IMG/VR virus record: IMGVR_UViG_3300046028_005300
Location: 1 to 22,488 of that record
DNA length: 22,488 nucleotides
Source of the DNA: a virus
Reading direction: 5' to 3' (one strand)
This document shows positions 11,578 through 19,929 of this stretch, in pieces; position 1 is the stretch's first letter; every line of letters begins with the position of its first letter. Both the position numbers and the translations under genes were made by a program. Under the pieces are notes generated by a model. The model saw nothing but the letters and a program-made list of their open reading frames with translations. It ran no database searches and was not told the origin of the DNA.

Positions 11578-14223
11578 TTACAGATTCCCCTCGGATGTCC
11601 ATGTACCGGGGCTTCCGGCTGTAGTGCAAATCCAACCTTTGGGAGATCCTGATGCGGCGTTTGACTTGAAACAACGATCACCGACCGCCCATGTTCCGCC
11701 TGTTGGGTAACCAGTATCAGCAATTAAAACAGTTGCGCTACCACCAAATCCATCTCCGTCGTTTGGTTGCAAAATAGTCCCCTGCCAAGCCTTGCCAGTA
11801 AAACGGTTTGTGCAACTTTTAAGAGTATTCGCTTGGCAAATTACGGTTCCACCAGCACCAGCAACGCCAGTATCGCAAGAAGAAATTGCATTTCCAGAAA
11901 TGTTCAATCCAAGATCACGACCTGCCGGAACGGAGAGACGAATTCCGTTAAAGAAGTTTTGAATTACGTTGTTCATACAATGAACTTTATTGGTGTCTTG
12001 CCAAATTCCTGAATTCAAGTTGCTGTTTGAAACTCCGCCTGCTCCAAGAATTCGATTTCCAACAACCGAACAATCCAAGTCTCCGGCATTGCTAACACTA
12101 ATCCCGCCTTTTGTGTGCGTGACCTGTACCGAGTTCCCAAGAATATGGACGTTTCCAAGCGTTGCTCCTGCGCTGATAGTAACGGCGACTGCAATGTCAT
12201 CCGTGTATTCAATGTGATTGCTAGAAACCGTCACGCCACTAGTGTTGTTTCCGCTGACTTGAATCCCATATCCAAGGGTGCTGTTTTGTGGATTTGCCAA
12301 CACCTTGGCAATATTGTTTCCATTGATGACAGCGCGAGCATGGCGACCGGGCGCGGTAGGTACTGCTAGATTGGAATTGTGCTTGATCCCAACCGTGTAG
12401 CAATCAACAATTACATTTCCAGAACAAGTATCAGCACCACCATCAAGGAAAATGCCCGCCTTGAGGCTGTTGTCGCCGGGATAAATTTGACCAAATCCGC
12501 ATTCCGAAACTACATTTCCAACGATTGCAAGGTCGCCACCCGGACGAGTTGCTGTTTGAGTGTTGATTCCACAATGCGCGACATCTCTAATGATGTTGTT
12601 AGTGATTGCCATCCGCAAAGACGAACTTCCACCATAGCCAGTAAAGATGCCATAGCGACTCATGTTGGCATTTGCGTTGTTTACAGTCTCAGTTTTTGAC
12701 AGTAACGTCAAGTCTTCTTTCAGCGGCCAAATCACATTCCCGTTGATAGTAATATCGTGATCTCCGCTATTTCCACCAGCGGCGATTGGTGTGTCTTGAT
12801 TTCCAAAACAGAAATTCCCAGAAATGATTCCCCTGAATGAGTCATCTGGAGAAGGCGATCCATAAATCCAAATGTCCTGCGTGCTAGTGTTGGGAGCAGT
12901 ACCGTCTTTTAGGTTCTTCCCGCCCCACAGTCGATTACCAGTAATGGCAAAGTTGTTGCAACGGCGAAGCTCAATGCCGCTTCCCCACTTAAATATGCTG
13001 CAATTCTTGATCGTTGCGCTTTGATAAACGCCTGCCGAAACTGCTGGGTTGGCAAGGATTGCAGTTGCATAGACATCAATGTTTACCCCTGCATTGATCT
13101 CGCGCCCTTCGTTTGTTCCATTAAAGCGAAGGCTGTCGATTACAACATTGTTGCCATTGATAAGCAGCCCGTTGTTGTAAGTTGAAGTGCTTGCTGTGGG
13201 CTGAACATCAATGACTGATGTGTTTTGGTCGCCATAGAAGTTAACACCTTCTCCAATTTGGAGAACGGCAGTTGTCTTATATGTCCCACTTGGAACAAAT
13301 ACTGATTTCCCAATCCCGTTTAATGTTAGAGAGGCAGCGGCATTGAGCGCTTCTTGAATTGCCGTTGTGTCATCTGCCACACCATCGCCCACCGCTCCGA
13401 AGTCCTTAACGCTAATCGTGTCGCGCAGCTTGTTCTGAAGCGTTCGCGTTTCTGCACCTGTTCCTGCGGCAATGAACGAAAGCCGCGCATCATCGCCTAT
13501 GGTCGCCGTGGTGCTTGTTGTGCCATAAGCAACAGCAAAGGAACGGTTTGCGGACAGGTCGCCACCGCCCGTTAAACCCGTGCCTGCGGTCATGGTCGTT
13601 GCGCCGAGTGCCTTAGCAGCGAGGGCTGCAACTAGCCCGGTGATCTGTGACTGTGCAAGGGTTAGTGGATCAGTCCCGGCCGACGCGTGCGTAGTGGCGT
13701 GCGTTGTGCTTGCCTTGAGTGCAAGGTCAGAAACCAAACTAGTGACCTGCGCCTGCGTGATTGTGATGGCATCAGCACCTGCCGCGCCGTGTGTGCTGGC
13801 GTGCGTTGATGGGGTGCGGGCGTTGCTCAGTCGAGCATCGTTACCCACGCAAGCGGTAGTCCCCGATGTGCCGTAAGAGACGTTTAGCGTGACATCAGCC
13901 GAAAGAGCGCCACCGCCGCCCATGCCCGTTCCAGCGATCACTTGCCGCGTACCCGCTACCTTGGCTGCAAGGTCTGTACCAAGGTTGGTGATCTGCGCCT
14001 GCGACAGCGTGAGCGGGTCAGACCCGGCCGCCGTGTGGGTACTAGCGTGAGCGAGCGGAGCAACTGGGGCTGAAAGCCGAGCGTCATTGCCTTGGCAGAT
14101 TGTTCCGGCTGACGTGCCAAAGTCTGCGGCAATGGTTCCCGTCCCGGTAATCGTTCCCCCGGTCAAACCCGTGCCTGCGGTGATGGCGGAAACCGCCCCT
14201 ACATTGATGACTACGTCAGCCAT
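11578..14223 (-). CDS. Tailspike with repeat stalk and pectate-lyase-type beta-helix
   Basis: An 881-residue receptor-binding protein, probably a trimer. Residues 1-250 are repeats of two module types. One is TAGTGLTGG...GNDARLS (16-51, 96-133, 212-249). The other is HASTH.AAG.DPLTL.QAQIT.L...LAAK (58-88, 141-170, 174-204). At 271-293 the pectate-lyase-3 signature DFGAVGDGVADDTTAIQEAL begins a long right-handed beta-helix, with asparagine and valine/isoleucine rungs such as INGNVIW and ISGNFCFG to about residue 810. The C-terminus (DTGYPTGGTWAVGDRC... ending TSEGNL) looks like a small capping domain. The helix may cleave or bind a surface polysaccharide; no catalytic residues can be fixed by eye. 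ATG 14223 has GGAG upstream and overlaps the preceding stop. Confidence 0.88.
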   Translation of the reverse strand: MADVVINVGAVSAITAGTGLTGGTITGTGTIAADFGTSAGTICQGNDARLSAPVAPLAHASTHTAAGSDPLTLSQAQITNLGTDLAAKVAGTRQVIAGTGMGGGGALSADVTLNVSYGTSGTTACVGNDARLSNARTPSTHASTHGAAGADAITITQAQVTSLVSDLALKASTTHATTHASAGTDPLTLAQSQITGLVAALAAKALGATTMTAGTGLTGGGDLSANRSFAVAYGTTSTTATIGDDARLSFIAAGTGAETRTLQNKLRDTISVKDFGAVGDGVADDTTAIQEALNAAASLTLNGIGKSVFVPSGTYKTTAVLQIGEGVNFYGDQNTSVIDVQPTASTSTYNNGLLINGNNVVIDSLRFNGTNEGREINAGVNIDVYATAILANPAVSAGVYQSATIKNCSIFKWGSGIELRRCNNFAITGNRLWGGKNLKDGTAPNTSTQDIWIYGSPSPDDSFRGIISGNFCFGNQDTPIAAGGNSGDHDITINGNVIWPLKEDLTLLSKTETVNNANANMSRYGIFTGYGGSSSLRMAITNNIIRDVAHCGINTQTATRPGGDLAIVGNVVSECGFGQIYPGDNSLKAGIFLDGGADTCSGNVIVDCYTVGIKHNSNLAVPTAPGRHARAVINGNNIAKVLANPQNSTLGYGIQVSGNNTSGVTVSSNHIEYTDDIAVAVTISAGATLGNVHILGNSVQVTHTKGGISVSNAGDLDCSVVGNRILGAGGVSNSNLNSGIWQDTNKVHCMNNVIQNFFNGIRLSVPAGRDLGLNISGNAISSCDTGVAGAGGTVICQANTLKSCTNRFTGKAWQGTILQPNDGDGFGGSATVLIADTGYPTGGTWAVGDRCFKSNAASGSPKGWICTTAGSPGTWTSEGNL
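13477..14178 (-). repeat. Repeated stalk modules in the tailspike gene
   Basis: The DNA for residues 16-249 carries three copies each of two alternating modules in the order A-B-A-B-B-A. Similarity is seen at the protein level (GNDARLS or GDDARLS, and HASTH/HATTH followed by DPLTL) and as GC-rich near-repeats. Such units can expand or contract by recombination, changing stalk length. This stretch is clearly more GC-rich than the beta-helix DNA that follows. Confidence 0.7.
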
Positions 14224-14579
14224 TAGACTGCTCCTGCTTTGGTGTTTACTTGTGCCGCGCCGAGCGAGATAAGCCGCTTGGTGACGCTGGAAGGGAAGAA
14301 GATTTCGAGGTCGTACCGGGCGCTGCCGAGGGGCATAGCGGCGGTTGTAGCGGCTGGAACGATGATTGTCCCGGTCGTCTTGGCTACGTTGAGGGTAATC
14401 ATTGGGCTTGCGCCGATACTAGAAGCGACAAGGAAGCTAGTCGTGTCAGGCTGCGAGACGGTCAAACGCCACTCGGTAGCCGTATTGAGGGCGGGATAGG
14501 TTCCCGGCCACGTCCCTACGCTGACCGTCTCTTGGTACTCGCCGCCCCTTGAGAAGATGATGTTCCATCGCTGATTCAT
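14223..14579 (-). CDS. Small tail protein upstream of the tailspike
   Basis: A 118-residue beta-rich protein. It resembles a recurrent phage type encoded just before tail fibre genes: an N-terminal FSRGGEYQETVSVGTW, then EWRLTVSQPDTTSFLVASS, and LGSARYDLEIFFPSSVTKRLISLGAAQV at the end, where a YDLE followed by a ...RL..G strand is typical. It may link the tail tip to the spike. ATG 14579 has AAGGAGCGG upstream; its stop forms TAATG with the tailspike start. Confidence 0.65.
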   Translation of the reverse strand: MNQRWNIIFSRGGEYQETVSVGTWPGTYPALNTATEWRLTVSQPDTTSFLVASSIGASPMITLNVAKTTGTIIVPAATTAAMPLGSARYDLEIFFPSSVTKRLISLGAAQVNTKAGAV

Positions 14580-14602
14580 TTCCGCTCCTTGCTTGGTTCA
14601 AC

Positions 14603-16387
14603 CTACGGCTGCTGTTCGGTGCAAGTTACCTTAACCGCGTTCGGCATTGAGAACCAATACTGCGGTTCGTAAGGAGGAGTTGGCATTCCTTGGTCGGTAT
14701 GCGTTGGGAACTGCTCAACCATATGAACGATGGTGTCATTGCAGATCGGGAGCGCCTCGACGGTCGCGTTGTTGTAGTGCGACTGAAGCACCCCGGGCGC
14801 AATGCGGGTCGGGCTGGTGTTGCCGTTCTCGGCCATGTTGCGGGCAACGATTGCGCCCGCTGCCGTGCGGGCGTATGCCCCAATGGAGACGCTTGGAGTA
14901 GCGCCAACGGTCGGGTTCGGCTCAACCTCCACAAACGAGTACGCCCAGCGCCAGTTGCCGTAGGACTCGTTTCCCGTGATCTTTGCCGGGAAAGAGCGGC
15001 ACATGGGCGGCGGTACGTCAATGATGGTCGCCCCAACGCAGTTGCGGTACGCCTGCGCGTTGCCCTTGGCGGTGACGATATCCCTCGGATCGTTCCAGCT
15101 CGTACCCTGCAATCCGAATCGCCAGTCGGTTTCGTCCGCCGAGGAGATGGTGTACGGCGACCATTCGCCGTCAATGACCGCGAGGCGGTAGGAGACGTTC
15201 CCAAGCTGCCCGATATTGGACACACTGCCTAAGTACCACGGAATCCATCCAGCCCACACAGTGCGCCCAAAGGGGATGTTTGAGTTCCGGGAGGCGTAGT
15301 CGTCACGCATCTTGGTCGAGAGGGTGGTCGGGTTCCAGCCCGGGCTAGTGGTCAAGACCGCCCCGGTGCTGTCCTGCACCACAATGGACGCGTCCGTGAT
15401 GTACGCCGCGCCGATGTCGTTCGGGGCGCGAGTAAAGGTCGCCGCCGACCCTGCCGCGTAGACTTGGTTCGTCGTGAAACTCTGCCCCACGGCGGGGACG
15501 TTGGCAAGTGTGCAGTTATCGTAGTACGTCAAACCCTCAACCATGCGTTGGGGGAACACGGTGCTACAGGTCAACGGGGCGCGGGCTTGATACCCGGTCG
15601 CGTTGTAAAGGGAAACCAGCGCGTCAGTACTAGATGCTGCGCCGTTGACGGGCTGCATCCCTCCCCGCATCGCCGCCTTGTAACTAAGCATTCTGAGGTT
15701 GTACTGCGGCTTGAGGTTCGACCGGGAAATAAATCGAGTCACCGACCCGTCGCTGATAATGATCTGCTGGTTTGCTACCGCGACCGCATCAAGCACCATA
15801 GCGAGGCTGACGTTCGGGGAGCCGTACAGGTCGCTCAAGCGCCTCATGTATTCCGGAGATTGCACGGTAAACCCGGTTGGGGCGGTCAGGTTGTCGGCGC
15901 TTGCCGCTGTGCTGATCTGTGCAAGGAGTTCGGTGTAGGTTGTGATTGGGGTAACGGCGGTCGCGTCATTGACTTGCCAGCGACCATCTGATGACCATGT
16001 CGGGGCAAGCGCGATATTCAGGACGGCCGCGGATGAAAACTGCCAGTACCAACGCTCGTCCACCAATTCCACTAGTACCGCGCCGCCCTGCTGCGTCCAA
16101 AAGAACGGCTGCGGGGGTCGAGCGTACAAGCCGCTAATGACCACCGACGAGCCGCTTGAATCCTCAAGGGTCAGGGAAACGGTAACGCTTGCAAACAGCG
16201 CCGCCACCTGAGTCGATGCAATCAGGAAACTGGCGCGGGTGTTCTGCGTCATCCCGACTGGGACATCAACCGAGAACAGGTCAGCCTCGGGGATGCCGAT
16301 CTGCCGCGCCGTGTCCTGCATGACAGCGTCAGGCAAGAGGACGGGAATGATCGCCTGCCCTGCGGTGATGTACGCTTGTACGCCCAT
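14603..16387 (-). CDS. Tail structural protein (distal tail or hub, unassigned)
   Basis: A 594-residue protein with no enzymatic motif or membrane segment that I recognise. It is Ser/Thr/Ala-rich and beta-rich, as expected of a virion component. Notable segments are DERWYWQFSSAAVLN (~110-124) and YMRRLSDLYGSPNVSLAMVLDAVAVANQQIIISDG (~181-215). It starts at a TAATG overlap with the previous gene, which is similar in size and position, so the pair may have replaced the usual distal-tail, hub and tip genes. The assignment rests mainly on location between tape-measure-like and spike genes. Confidence 0.65.
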   Translation of the reverse strand: MGVQAYITAGQAIIPVLLPDAVMQDTARQIGIPEADLFSVDVPVGMTQNTRASFLIASTQVAALFASVTVSLTLEDSSGSSVVISGLYARPPQPFFWTQQGGAVLVELVDERWYWQFSSAAVLNIALAPTWSSDGRWQVNDATAVTPITTYTELLAQISTAASADNLTAPTGFTVQSPEYMRRLSDLYGSPNVSLAMVLDAVAVANQQIIISDGSVTRFISRSNLKPQYNLRMLSYKAAMRGGMQPVNGAASSTDALVSLYNATGYQARAPLTCSTVFPQRMVEGLTYYDNCTLANVPAVGQSFTTNQVYAAGSAATFTRAPNDIGAAYITDASIVVQDSTGAVLTTSPGWNPTTLSTKMRDDYASRNSNIPFGRTVWAGWIPWYLGSVSNIGQLGNVSYRLAVIDGEWSPYTISSADETDWRFGLQGTSWNDPRDIVTAKGNAQAYRNCVGATIIDVPPPMCRSFPAKITGNESYGNWRWAYSFVEVEPNPTVGATPSVSIGAYARTAAGAIVARNMAENGNTSPTRIAPGVLQSHYNNATVEALPICNDTIVHMVEQFPTHTDQGMPTPPYEPQYWFSMPNAVKVTCTEQQP

Positions 16388-18231
16388 TACGCGTAGTCCT
16401 GCGGCGTGCCGACTTGGTAAGCCTGCGCGTCATCGCCGAGCGAAAGCACCGAACTTCCTTCGAATTGTGTTTGTCCGTCATACCCAAGAGCGAGCGGGGC
16501 GGCAACGCTGGGGTTTGCGCCTGAAGGCCACCATTGACGGCGACCGCTTTCGGTGTAATACCCGAAGCTCGTTGCACCGCCACCGTCATACGAGCGAAGT
16601 GTGCGCGTGTAGACCCCGATGAACGTGCGCTGCCCTGCCGGGTCAACGTCCCCGTGATTGACCTTCCAGTCGTCATTGATGACCACAAAACCAGCAGGGA
16701 TGGGGCGGAACGTCCGGATAGGTGGTACGTTGACGCGAGAGACTACGGTCGTCTCTTCTAGCGTGACTGATGCCTTACCTGTTTGAAACACGAAATCCGA
16801 CCCCTCGGTGTAAAGCGTTTGCAGGCGGTGCATCCGCGTCTGAGTGCTGACGTTAGTCGTTGTCTTTGACTGCTCTACGCAAGTTGTTTGACCGTCTCCA
16901 TTAAACTGGGCAAGTGCTTGGGCGTTCTTAAATGGCCCCGCTTGAATAACATCGTTAATAGTGTCAAACTCAGTCGCTGGAACCTCAATACTGATGGTTG
17001 GCGTTCCCGGGCTGCAATACTCATTGATGACCGCAATACATGACGCAACCGCTATTGTCTGGGTGGTCAGCGTCTTTGCGCTTGTTTCATTGTCTACCCA
17101 ATGCGGGACGCCAGCCACGCCGTTGTAGGGGCTATACGGGTCAGGAAGGGCTGGGCAGGTGCGACCAACACCAAAGGACTTGCCGACAATCTGAGCGAGC
17201 GGGACAGGATAAGACGCTACCCCTGCAATATCCGTTGCAATGGCTGGGGCAAGCGCGTCGATCTCAAATCGAATCTTTGCCTTCTTGAGCATCTCCTGCT
17301 CGGTCACCACTATCCGCATGATCTTGCAGCGAGCAAAGATGATGCGCGACTGAGCAAGAACGACCGCCGCCCAAATTAGGCTACGGACATCGCCGTTGAC
17401 CGCTCCCTCTAAATCACAAGAGAAACGCAACGTAGCCCATTGCAGCATCTGGCGATTTCGCTCGTAGGTGAATTCAGCCGAACCAGCAAACGCTGCATCA
17501 GGCAAAGCCGTCCGAGCCTGCGAATCAGTGATCTCGTAGATGAGCGAATTACCCGCCTCGTTGTAGGCGTAGGTCTGAGACTCGCGCCGCCAGTTTCCAA
17601 CGCCCGGGGCAACCGGAAGAATCGCTCGGCGGAAAAGATCCGCGTAGGGAGCCTTGCCGCTTACCGCGCCCGATGAACCACTTGTGGCCGCCGTAGCCGT
17701 TGTCCCAGTTGCTGCAAGGTCAACCACCAACACGCCCGACACCGTGCGCGTGATATGCCCGCCAGCATCAAGGGCAAATCGAGATGTCCAACGGTGTGAA
17801 AGAATTGGATATGGGCTTGGTTCTTGTTGATTATTTCCATTAAGCGCCAAGGCTGCCGAAATTGTGAAATTCACAACACAAGCACGACGACCGCTAATTT
17901 CCGTCACCGTAATTGACATCAACGGGCCGCGCATGGTGTCGGGGTGGCTGATGTTGAGGAGGTTTTCCGTACCCTCTGGCGTTGTTACGCTGACCAAAAC
18001 ATTCTCAACGCGCCCTGTTACTTTTTGAAATCTAAGGGCAAGTTCGGTATAGGTGTTTGTGCCATCCGAAATTAAACAACTGCCAGCAACATTAACCTCG
18101 TATCGGATCAGCGTGTAGCCATCTTCGGCATAGACGGGCTTATGGTCGTATGACGAAATGTTCGCGTAGGGAAGCGTGTAGGTCGTTGAGTCAAACGTGA
18201 ACGAGACAAAGGTGCTTCCATTACTTGGCAT
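16387..18231 (-). CDS. Tail structural protein (distal tail region, unassigned)
   Basis: A 614-residue beta-rich protein. The N-terminal part has FVSFTFDSTTYTLPYANISSYDHKPVY and an Ig-like or gp5-like run of strands (LALRFQKVTGRVENVLVSVTTPEG). A helical middle around QSRIIFARCKIMRIVVTEQEMLKKAKIRFEIDALAP is followed by further strands and a Gly/Tyr-rich C-terminus (YDGGGATSFGYYTESGRRQWWPSG). No named domain is certain. It follows the tape-measure-like gene with a TAATG overlap. The 5' half is AT-richer than its 3' half, hinting at recombination inside the gene. Confidence 0.65.
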   Translation of the reverse strand: MPSNGSTFVSFTFDSTTYTLPYANISSYDHKPVYAEDGYTLIRYEVNVAGSCLISDGTNTYTELALRFQKVTGRVENVLVSVTTPEGTENLLNISHPDTMRGPLMSITVTEISGRRACVVNFTISAALALNGNNQQEPSPYPILSHRWTSRFALDAGGHITRTVSGVLVVDLAATGTTATAATSGSSGAVSGKAPYADLFRRAILPVAPGVGNWRRESQTYAYNEAGNSLIYEITDSQARTALPDAAFAGSAEFTYERNRQMLQWATLRFSCDLEGAVNGDVRSLIWAAVVLAQSRIIFARCKIMRIVVTEQEMLKKAKIRFEIDALAPAIATDIAGVASYPVPLAQIVGKSFGVGRTCPALPDPYSPYNGVAGVPHWVDNETSAKTLTTQTIAVASCIAVINEYCSPGTPTISIEVPATEFDTINDVIQAGPFKNAQALAQFNGDGQTTCVEQSKTTTNVSTQTRMHRLQTLYTEGSDFVFQTGKASVTLEETTVVSRVNVPPIRTFRPIPAGFVVINDDWKVNHGDVDPAGQRTFIGVYTRTLRSYDGGGATSFGYYTESGRRQWWPSGANPSVAAPLALGYDGQTQFEGSSVLSLGDDAQAYQVGTPQDYA

Positions 18232-18959
18232 TAAACTCGCGCCCCCATAAGTCGCAGATCGTCTAGGAAAGGTTTATTGAGTTCTGAGAAATCAATTTCT
18301 GGCTTGGTGTTGAGATTGATTTCCCGAATGTCTTTGCCAATTTGTTCAATTGAAACACCAAGGTTCTTAAAGAAATCACCGCCCATAAACGTAGGAATCA
18401 TCTGTAAGCCGATACCGTACAGTTCAATTAAACGTCCAATGATGTCAATGACTTTGGGAAGCCATGTTTCTAAATACTGCAATACCTTGGCTACTTGTTG
18501 CAGAATTGGGCCGACAATGGCGGCTCCTGCGGTAGCAAATACGGATCGAAACCGGAACAGCGACCGCTCAATTTCACCCTCCGCCGACACCACCCTTGCA
18601 GCCAACGCGCCGCCCATGTTTGCGGCTCGCATTTTCTCCCCCATCATTGCCATTTCATTGCCAAGGTCTGCAAGCTGAACTGCTGGGCTGTACTCGCGGA
18701 TGTCGTCTACAAACTCTAGAACAAACTGGCGCAACTGCATAAACGCGTCGTAGATCATCTTGGCCGCTTTGATTATTTGAACAACAGCAATCTTAAGGGC
18801 AGAATATATCGCAGTAATGATTCCGCTGACCATTTCCGAAGCCAATGCAGCGACTGAAAGCCCACCAGACATTGATTTGCCTATGCCACCCGCAGCGCCG
18901 CCAGCAGACGATCCGCCGCCTTCGTTGATGTCGATGGTGATCTTGCCTAGGTCTTGCAT
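18231..18959 (-). CDS. Short tape-measure-like tail protein
   Basis: A 242-residue protein. I chose ATG 18959, with GGAGG seven bases upstream and a TAATG junction, over ATG 18974. It has a glycine-rich segment near the N-terminus (EGGGSSAGGAAGG), then a long amphipathic to hydrophobic helix (LASEMVSGIITAIYSALKIAVVQIIKAAKMIYDAF) and another around VFATAGAAIVGPILQQVAKVLQYLETWL. These traits and its place after the chaperone gene fit a tape measure, which sets tail length and helps DNA entry. Typical tape measures run 600-2000 residues, so this would imply a very short tail. It could instead be a tail-tip pore protein. Its DNA is AT-richer than neighbours. Confidence 0.6.
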   Translation of the reverse strand: MQDLGKITIDINEGGGSSAGGAAGGIGKSMSGGLSVAALASEMVSGIITAIYSALKIAVVQIIKAAKMIYDAFMQLRQFVLEFVDDIREYSPAVQLADLGNEMAMMGEKMRAANMGGALAARVVSAEGEIERSLFRFRSVFATAGAAIVGPILQQVAKVLQYLETWLPKVIDIIGRLIELYGIGLQMIPTFMGGDFFKNLGVSIEQIGKDIREINLNTKPEIDFSELNKPFLDDLRLMGARV

Positions 18960-19423
18960 TATTGAACCTCCCATGTCATTTCAAACGCGCACAGGAAAGT
19001 CTCGGTTCCACGCATCCAACCGACCGCCTCGTCTACCGCCTCGATCTGCCCACCGCTGCGCCATGTAAGCGGGATGGTCAGCCGACCGCCGAGCGTGTTC
19101 TGGATTAGGAGCGTGCGTAGCCCGTCGATGAATTGCTCAATTCCCTCATCCCCGGCAATGCGCTCGGTAGCCCGGTTGGTGTTGTCAAACAGGCCGCGCC
19201 ACCAAACCGTGATCTGAATCGTTGACTCAAGCAACCCAACGCCGCTACGAGGGTGCAGGGCAGCGTCGCCACTCGGGATGATCTGTACCGCATACTGGGC
19301 AAGCATCTCGTCTCCGGGCTTCTCCGCCACATAGACGGCATCCCCGTAGTTGTTCGCGGACATCCAATTACGGATCTCGTCACGCAGCGCAATCCAGATT
19401 CCGGCGTTGCTTTGCACGGTCAT
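18959..19423 (-). CDS. Tail terminator/completion-like protein
   Basis: A 154-residue protein. The pattern IWIALRDEIRNWMSANNYGDAVYVAEKPG, a beta stretch with QIIPSGDAALHPRSGVGLLESTIQITVWWRGLFD, and ending QIEAVDEAVGWMRGTETFLCAFEMTWEVQ resembles small phage tail-terminator proteins that cap the tail tube and join it to the head. Such genes usually precede the tail tube gene; here it follows the chaperone. ATG 19423 overlaps the frameshifted chaperone stop (ATGA). Confidence 0.6.
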   Translation of the reverse strand: MTVQSNAGIWIALRDEIRNWMSANNYGDAVYVAEKPGDEMLAQYAVQIIPSGDAALHPRSGVGLLESTIQITVWWRGLFDNTNRATERIAGDEGIEQFIDGLRTLLIQNTLGGRLTIPLTWRSGGQIEAVDEAVGWMRGTETFLCAFEMTWEVQ

Positions 19424-19677
19424 TGGTTTGCCGCCTTGCTGTGTTCGATTTGCATACGCGTCTTGAAGGCAAGGGATGCGTCACCTGTAGTAAGGCGGAT
19501 AATGTGTTCGGTCAGCTCGGGTGATCCAAACGCAACAGCAATGCCTTGCGCGAATACGAGGGACTGTCGCGCTTCAATCATGGGGATGTTCTGCGCTAGT
19601 CCCATTGCCGTGTTCTCATCAAATTCCGAGGGGAGCCGTCCGTATGTCGCAACGAATAGGGATACCCCCCTTGCTAT
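19420..19677 (-). CDS. Frameshift extension of the tail assembly chaperone (gpT-like part)
   Basis: This open frame is reached by a -1 slip at GGGAAAA. From the re-read ATA at 19677 it stays open for 85 codons to TGA at 19420. The sequence (LFVATYGRLPSEFDENTAMGLAQNIPM, then IEARQSLVFAQGIAVAFGSPELTEHIIRLTTGDASLAFKTRM) reads as real protein, and the in-frame ATG at 19605 has no ribosome site. The fusion would be 169 residues. In lambda and relatives, the G-T fusion made at low rate recruits the tape measure during tail assembly. Confidence 0.75.
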   Translation of the reverse strand: MARGVSLFVATYGRLPSEFDENTAMGLAQNIPMIEARQSLVFAQGIAVAFGSPELTEHIIRLTTGDASLAFKTRMQIEHSKAANQ

Positions 19678-19928
19678 TTTCCCGCCTGCTCTACCGCCTG
19701 ACCCATACGCGCAAAGACTGCGAAGAGGATCTCGTCCGACGCGTTAGCAGCTACTTCGGGCGAGCGTGCTACTTTTCGTAAGGCTGCTGCGACATCCGCG
19801 ACTTGCGGTTGCCCGTCTTGCTTCCCGCTCAATGCGGCGAGCGCCTCGTTCCATTGAACCACCAACGCGCCGGACGGGATTTCTACGCGGAAGAGAAGCG
19901 GGTCGGTATCTGGGGTTAGGTCGATCAT
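19674..19928 (-). CDS. Tail assembly chaperone, short form (gpG-like)
   Basis: An 84-residue protein from ATG 19928, four bases after the tail tube gene's TGA begins; I see no ribosome site, so coupling is likely. A longer in-frame start at 19952 lies inside the tail tube gene. The sequence has DPLLFRVEIPSGALVVQWNEALAALSG and helical DVAAALRKVARSPEVAANASDEILFAVFARMGQAVEQAGK. It ends TAG directly after GCG GGA AAA, where the slippery heptamer lies. Position between tail tube and tape measure is the classic place for a chaperone. Confidence 0.72.
   Translation of the reverse strand: MIDLTPDTDPLLFRVEIPSGALVVQWNEALAALSGKQDGQPQVADVAAALRKVARSPEVAANASDEILFAVFARMGQAVEQAGK
19677..19683 (-). other. 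-1 ribosomal frameshift slippery site GGGAAAA
   Basis: Read leftward, the heptamer G GGA AAA is in the exact X XXY YYZ phase, immediately before the zero-frame TAG stop. This is a canonical slippery sequence. A G-run (GGGGGG) five bases downstream, with CCCC about 35 bases on, could form the stimulatory stem, but I did not resolve a definite structure. Confidence 0.78.
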
Positions 19929-19929
19929 G

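Noticed and set aside
14690-15232. 180-codon plus-strand open frame
   Set aside because: Antisense to the 594-residue tail gene; composition is that of a complementary-strand shadow.
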